18,210 nt of DNA from SCRA01 sp035533275 (lineage in GTDB: Bacteria > Vulcanimicrobiota > Vulcanimicrobiia > Vulcanimicrobiales > SCRA01): contig DATLUD010000042.1 of assembly GCA_035533275.1 (NCBI GenBank), positions 1 through 18,210 on the forward strand. The letters run 5' to 3'. A program made the position numbers and the translations under genes. This document shows, one piece after another, positions 16,432 through 18,210 of this stretch. The notes below the pieces were generated by a model. The model did no database searches. It saw only the letters and a program-made list of their open reading frames with translations, and was not told the origin of the DNA. The first letter of the stretch is position 1. Each line of letters opens with the position of its first letter.

Positions 16432-16937
16432 AGCGGCCCAAACCTCTGGAGGGGCCAGACCACCATCACCGCCCGCCCGATCACGTGCGCCTTCGGCACG
16501 AAGCCCCAGGCGCGGGAGTCGTCGCTGTCGGCGCGGTTGTCGCCCAGCACGTAGAGACTCCGCGGCGGCACCGTCACCGCGGCGAAGCTGCGACGATCGG
16601 GAAAGCGGACGTAGGGCTCGTCGAGCGGCACGCCGTTGCGGAAGACGCGTCCTTCGACGATGCGAATGCGGTCTCCGGGCAAACCGATCACGCGCTTGAG
16701 GTAGACGATCGGCGTGCTGGCGTCGTGGCGGAAGGCGATGATCTCGCCGTGCCGGATCGGCTGCAGGCGAAAGGCGAGCGTGTCGATGAGGACGTGCTCC
16801 CCGTTCTCGATGCGCGGCTCCATCGAAAGTCCCGAGACGATCGGGGCGCGCATGAAGAAGACGAGGAAGAGGACGAGGAGCAGCGCCGCCTGCAGGGCGA
16901 CGCTCGCGGCTGTGCGGATGCGCGAAACCGAGAGCAC
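16428..16937 (-). CDS. lepB: Signal peptidase I, short paralogue
   Basis: This 169-residue S26 signal peptidase has one N-terminal membrane segment (about 12-29), then the catalytic Ser box VSGLSMEP (Ser38) and the Lys general base in YLKRVIGLPGD (Lys81). VLGDNRADSDDSRAWGFVP is the conserved box E region. It cleaves signal peptides from exported proteins on the outer face of the membrane. GTG 16937 (GAGG about 6 nt upstream) is preferred because the membrane segment follows directly; the open frame upstream would run into the preceding lepB. It is the second of two tandem lepB genes. Confidence 0.93.
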   Translation of the reverse strand: MLSVSRIRTAASVALQAALLLVLFLVFFMRAPIVSGLSMEPRIENGEHVLIDTLAFRLQPIRHGEIIAFRHDASTPIVYLKRVIGLPGDRIRIVEGRVFRNGVPLDEPYVRFPDRRSFAAVTVPPRSLYVLGDNRADSDDSRAWGFVPKAHVIGRAVMVVWPLQRFGPL

Positions 16938-16992
16938 GTTGGCCTCGTCGCTTCGCTGTGGGCAGCGGGATAGCCTGGCGCCTAGCCTTCTC

Positions 16993-17679
16993 CTAGTGGG
17001 CGAAGAAGCCGATGCGGCGCGGCGGCCAGAACCGGAACAGCGCATGACCGACGAAGTCCTTGCGCGGCAGGAAGCCCCAGATGTGCGAGTCCTCGGAGTT
17101 GTTGCGGTTGTCGCCCATCATGAAGTAGTAGCCGTCGGGGATGCGATCGCACGACTGCCACCGGCTGCGCGGCGGGACGTCGGCGGGCGGCGACTCGAGC
17201 GGAATTCCGTCCACGATGATCTGGCAGTTCTTGATCTCCAGATCGTAGTCGGGAGGCTGCGCGATGTACGGCTCGTTCAGCGCCTTGCCGTTGACGATCA
17301 CCTTGCCGTTGCGGATCGAAAAAGTCTCGCCGGGGACGCCCATCACGCGCTTGATGAAGTCGTTGCTGGAGGGGATCGGCGGCTTGAAGACCGCGATCTG
17401 CAGGGGCTGAGGATTCTGGAAGCGGTATTGCAGCTCGTTGACGAGCAGGACGTCGTCGATCTGCAGCGTGGGCTCCATGGAGCCCGACGGAATGTAGAAC
17501 GTTCGAACGACGAACGCGATGAGGATCAGCGCGACGCCGCCCGCCACGATGAAGGCGTCGAGATACTCGCGGACGACGGAGAGCGTGCGCCCTTGCTGCT
17601 CGGGCTTCGGGCGCGTGGCGATCACCAGGCGCACGACCACGAAGAGGAGGATGAGCCCGAGCAGTTGGAGTGGCGTCAC
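16993..17679 (-). CDS. lepB: Signal peptidase I, long paralogue
   Basis: This 228-residue signal peptidase I has two membrane segments (about 4-20 and 44-62). The Ser box is FYIPSGSMEPTL (Ser67) and the Lys base lies in FIKRVMGVPGE (Lys110). The box E region is MMGDNRNNSEDSHIWGFLP. An insert of about 30 residues between boxes D and E (NCQIIVDGIPLESPPADVPP) is missing from the shorter downstream copy. The GTG start at 17679 lies 16 nt after the rplS stop. The overall identity of the two copies is clearly partial, so this is an old duplication rather than a recent one. Confidence 0.94.
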   Translation of the reverse strand: MTPLQLLGLILLFVVVRLVIATRPKPEQQGRTLSVVREYLDAFIVAGGVALILIAFVVRTFYIPSGSMEPTLQIDDVLLVNELQYRFQNPQPLQIAVFKPPIPSSNDFIKRVMGVPGETFSIRNGKVIVNGKALNEPYIAQPPDYDLEIKNCQIIVDGIPLESPPADVPPRSRWQSCDRIPDGYYFMMGDNRNNSEDSHIWGFLPRKDFVGHALFRFWPPRRIGFFAH

Positions 17680-17695
17680 GTGCGTGCGGACCCGG

Positions 17696-18058
17696 TTACG
17701 CCGAAGTCCGCTCGGTCTTGCGCTCCTTGATGCGAGCGGCCTTGCCGACCTTCTCGCTGAGGTAGTAGAGGCGGGCGCGCCGTACGATGCCGCGCTTGCT
17801 CACCTCGATCTTGTCGATGCGCGGGCTGTGGATCAGGAACGACTTCTCCACGCCGACGCCGTGAGCGGTGCGCCGCACGGTGAACGACTCGCCGAGACCG
17901 CCGCCCTTGCGGACCGTCACCACGCCTTCGAACATCTGGATGCGTTCCTTGCCGCCTTCCACGACCTTCGAATAGACCTTGACGGTATCACCCGGACGGA
18001 AATCCGGGGTGTTCGCCTTGAGCTGGCCCTCTTGCACCAGCGAGACCGCGTTGCTCAT
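17696..18058 (-). CDS. rplS: Ribosomal protein bL19
   Basis: This 120-residue protein sits at the 30S/50S interface. It shows FRPGDTVKVYSKVVEGGKER, IQMFEGVVTVRKGGGLGESF and the C-terminal KRGIVRRARLYYLSEKVGKA, all characteristic of bL19. ATG 18058 has GGAG about 9 nt upstream and matches the usual length; an in-frame ATG at 18124 would overlap the promoter and is rejected. It is the first gene of the operon that continues through lepB, lepB, rbgA, rnhB and yraN. Confidence 0.97.
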   Translation of the reverse strand: MSNAVSLVQEGQLKANTPDFRPGDTVKVYSKVVEGGKERIQMFEGVVTVRKGGGLGESFTVRRTAHGVGVEKSFLIHSPRIDKIEVSKRGIVRRARLYYLSEKVGKAARIKERKTERTSA

Positions 18059-18114
18059 CGCTCTGCTCCATGAAACGCCGGCCGCGCGGAATGCGCGGGG
18101 CGGACAACCCCGGT

Positions 18115-18143
18115 AGTATAGCAAAGGGGCGCCTGAGCATCAA
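18115..18143 (-). promoter_or_regulatory. Sigma70-type promoter of the rplS operon
   Basis: Read on the minus strand, TTGATG (18138-18143) and TATACT (18115-18120) are separated by exactly 17 nt. The -10 is preceded by TGC, an extended -10. Transcription should begin near 18108, giving a leader of about 50 nt before rplS. The leader can fold a 6-bp stem (arms 18082-18087 and 18093-18098). The window beyond 18143 shows no recognisable gene; the trmD gene that often precedes rplS is not identifiable. Confidence 0.7.
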
Positions 18144-18210
18144 GGGCCGCGCCGCTTCCCATCGTCCCGCCCGCTTGCCCGGCCCACCTGCCCGAGTCCC
18201 CGCGGAGACG

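Overview
The window is uniformly GC-rich and densely coded, with many GTG and TTG starts, repeated 4-nt start/stop overlaps, and no tRNA, rRNA, CRISPR array, insertion sequence or phage gene that I can see. The right-hand housekeeping block (rplS, two lepB, rbgA, rnhB, yraN, then comM at the far left) is an order found in several bacterial phyla, including Firmicutes and other Terrabacteria. The LuxR-type regulator, with a C-terminal HTH ending AKTESRNRAEMIAKILG, resembles those I associate with Candidatus Eremiobacterota (WPS-2). I suggest an uncultivated soil-type bacterium of that kind. This is an inference from memory, not a demonstrated placement.

Layout from left to right. 1-773 (minus) is the N-terminal part of comM, running off the window. 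774-1245 holds no confident intact gene, but contains a signal-peptide ORF on the minus strand whose frame looks broken. 1246-2046 (plus) is a membrane-anchored Sco/SenC copper protein. 2053-5281 (minus) is a three-gene, overlapping tripartite efflux operon: HlyD-type lipoprotein, ABC ATPase and ABC-2 permease. Divergent from it, 5380-10108 (plus) is a four-gene operon in which a cystathionine gamma-synthase/lyase family PLP enzyme is tightly coupled to a ribose-type ABC importer (binding lipoprotein, double ATPase, permease). 10134-11162 (minus) is a LuxR-type regulator, followed by a locally AT-rich divergent promoter region. 11419-12568 (plus) encodes two receiver proteins with the same degenerate acidic pocket: a NarL-type response regulator and a receiver-only protein. 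The Shine-Dalgarno sequence of the second lies inside a strong predicted hairpin. 12587-14598 (minus) is a secreted DUF1571/LolA-like protein and a serine/threonine kinase. 14595-18058 (minus) is the housekeeping operon yraN-rnhB-rbgA-lepB-lepB-rplS, read from a clear sigma70-type promoter at 18115-18143.

Functionally, the right block covers ribosome maturation (L19, RbgA), protein export (two signal peptidases) and nucleic acid maintenance (RNase HII, YraN). The kinase start overlaps the yraN stop, so the kinase and the secreted protein probably ride on this operon. Nearly 14 kb of transport and regulatory genes separate yraN from comM, which often lie close together elsewhere. The middle therefore looks like an accessory segment placed inside a conserved cluster. 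The observations I rank highest are the SD-occluding hairpin before the receiver-only gene, the paired degenerate receivers, and the PLP-enzyme/sugar-transporter operon, whose substrate is not obvious.
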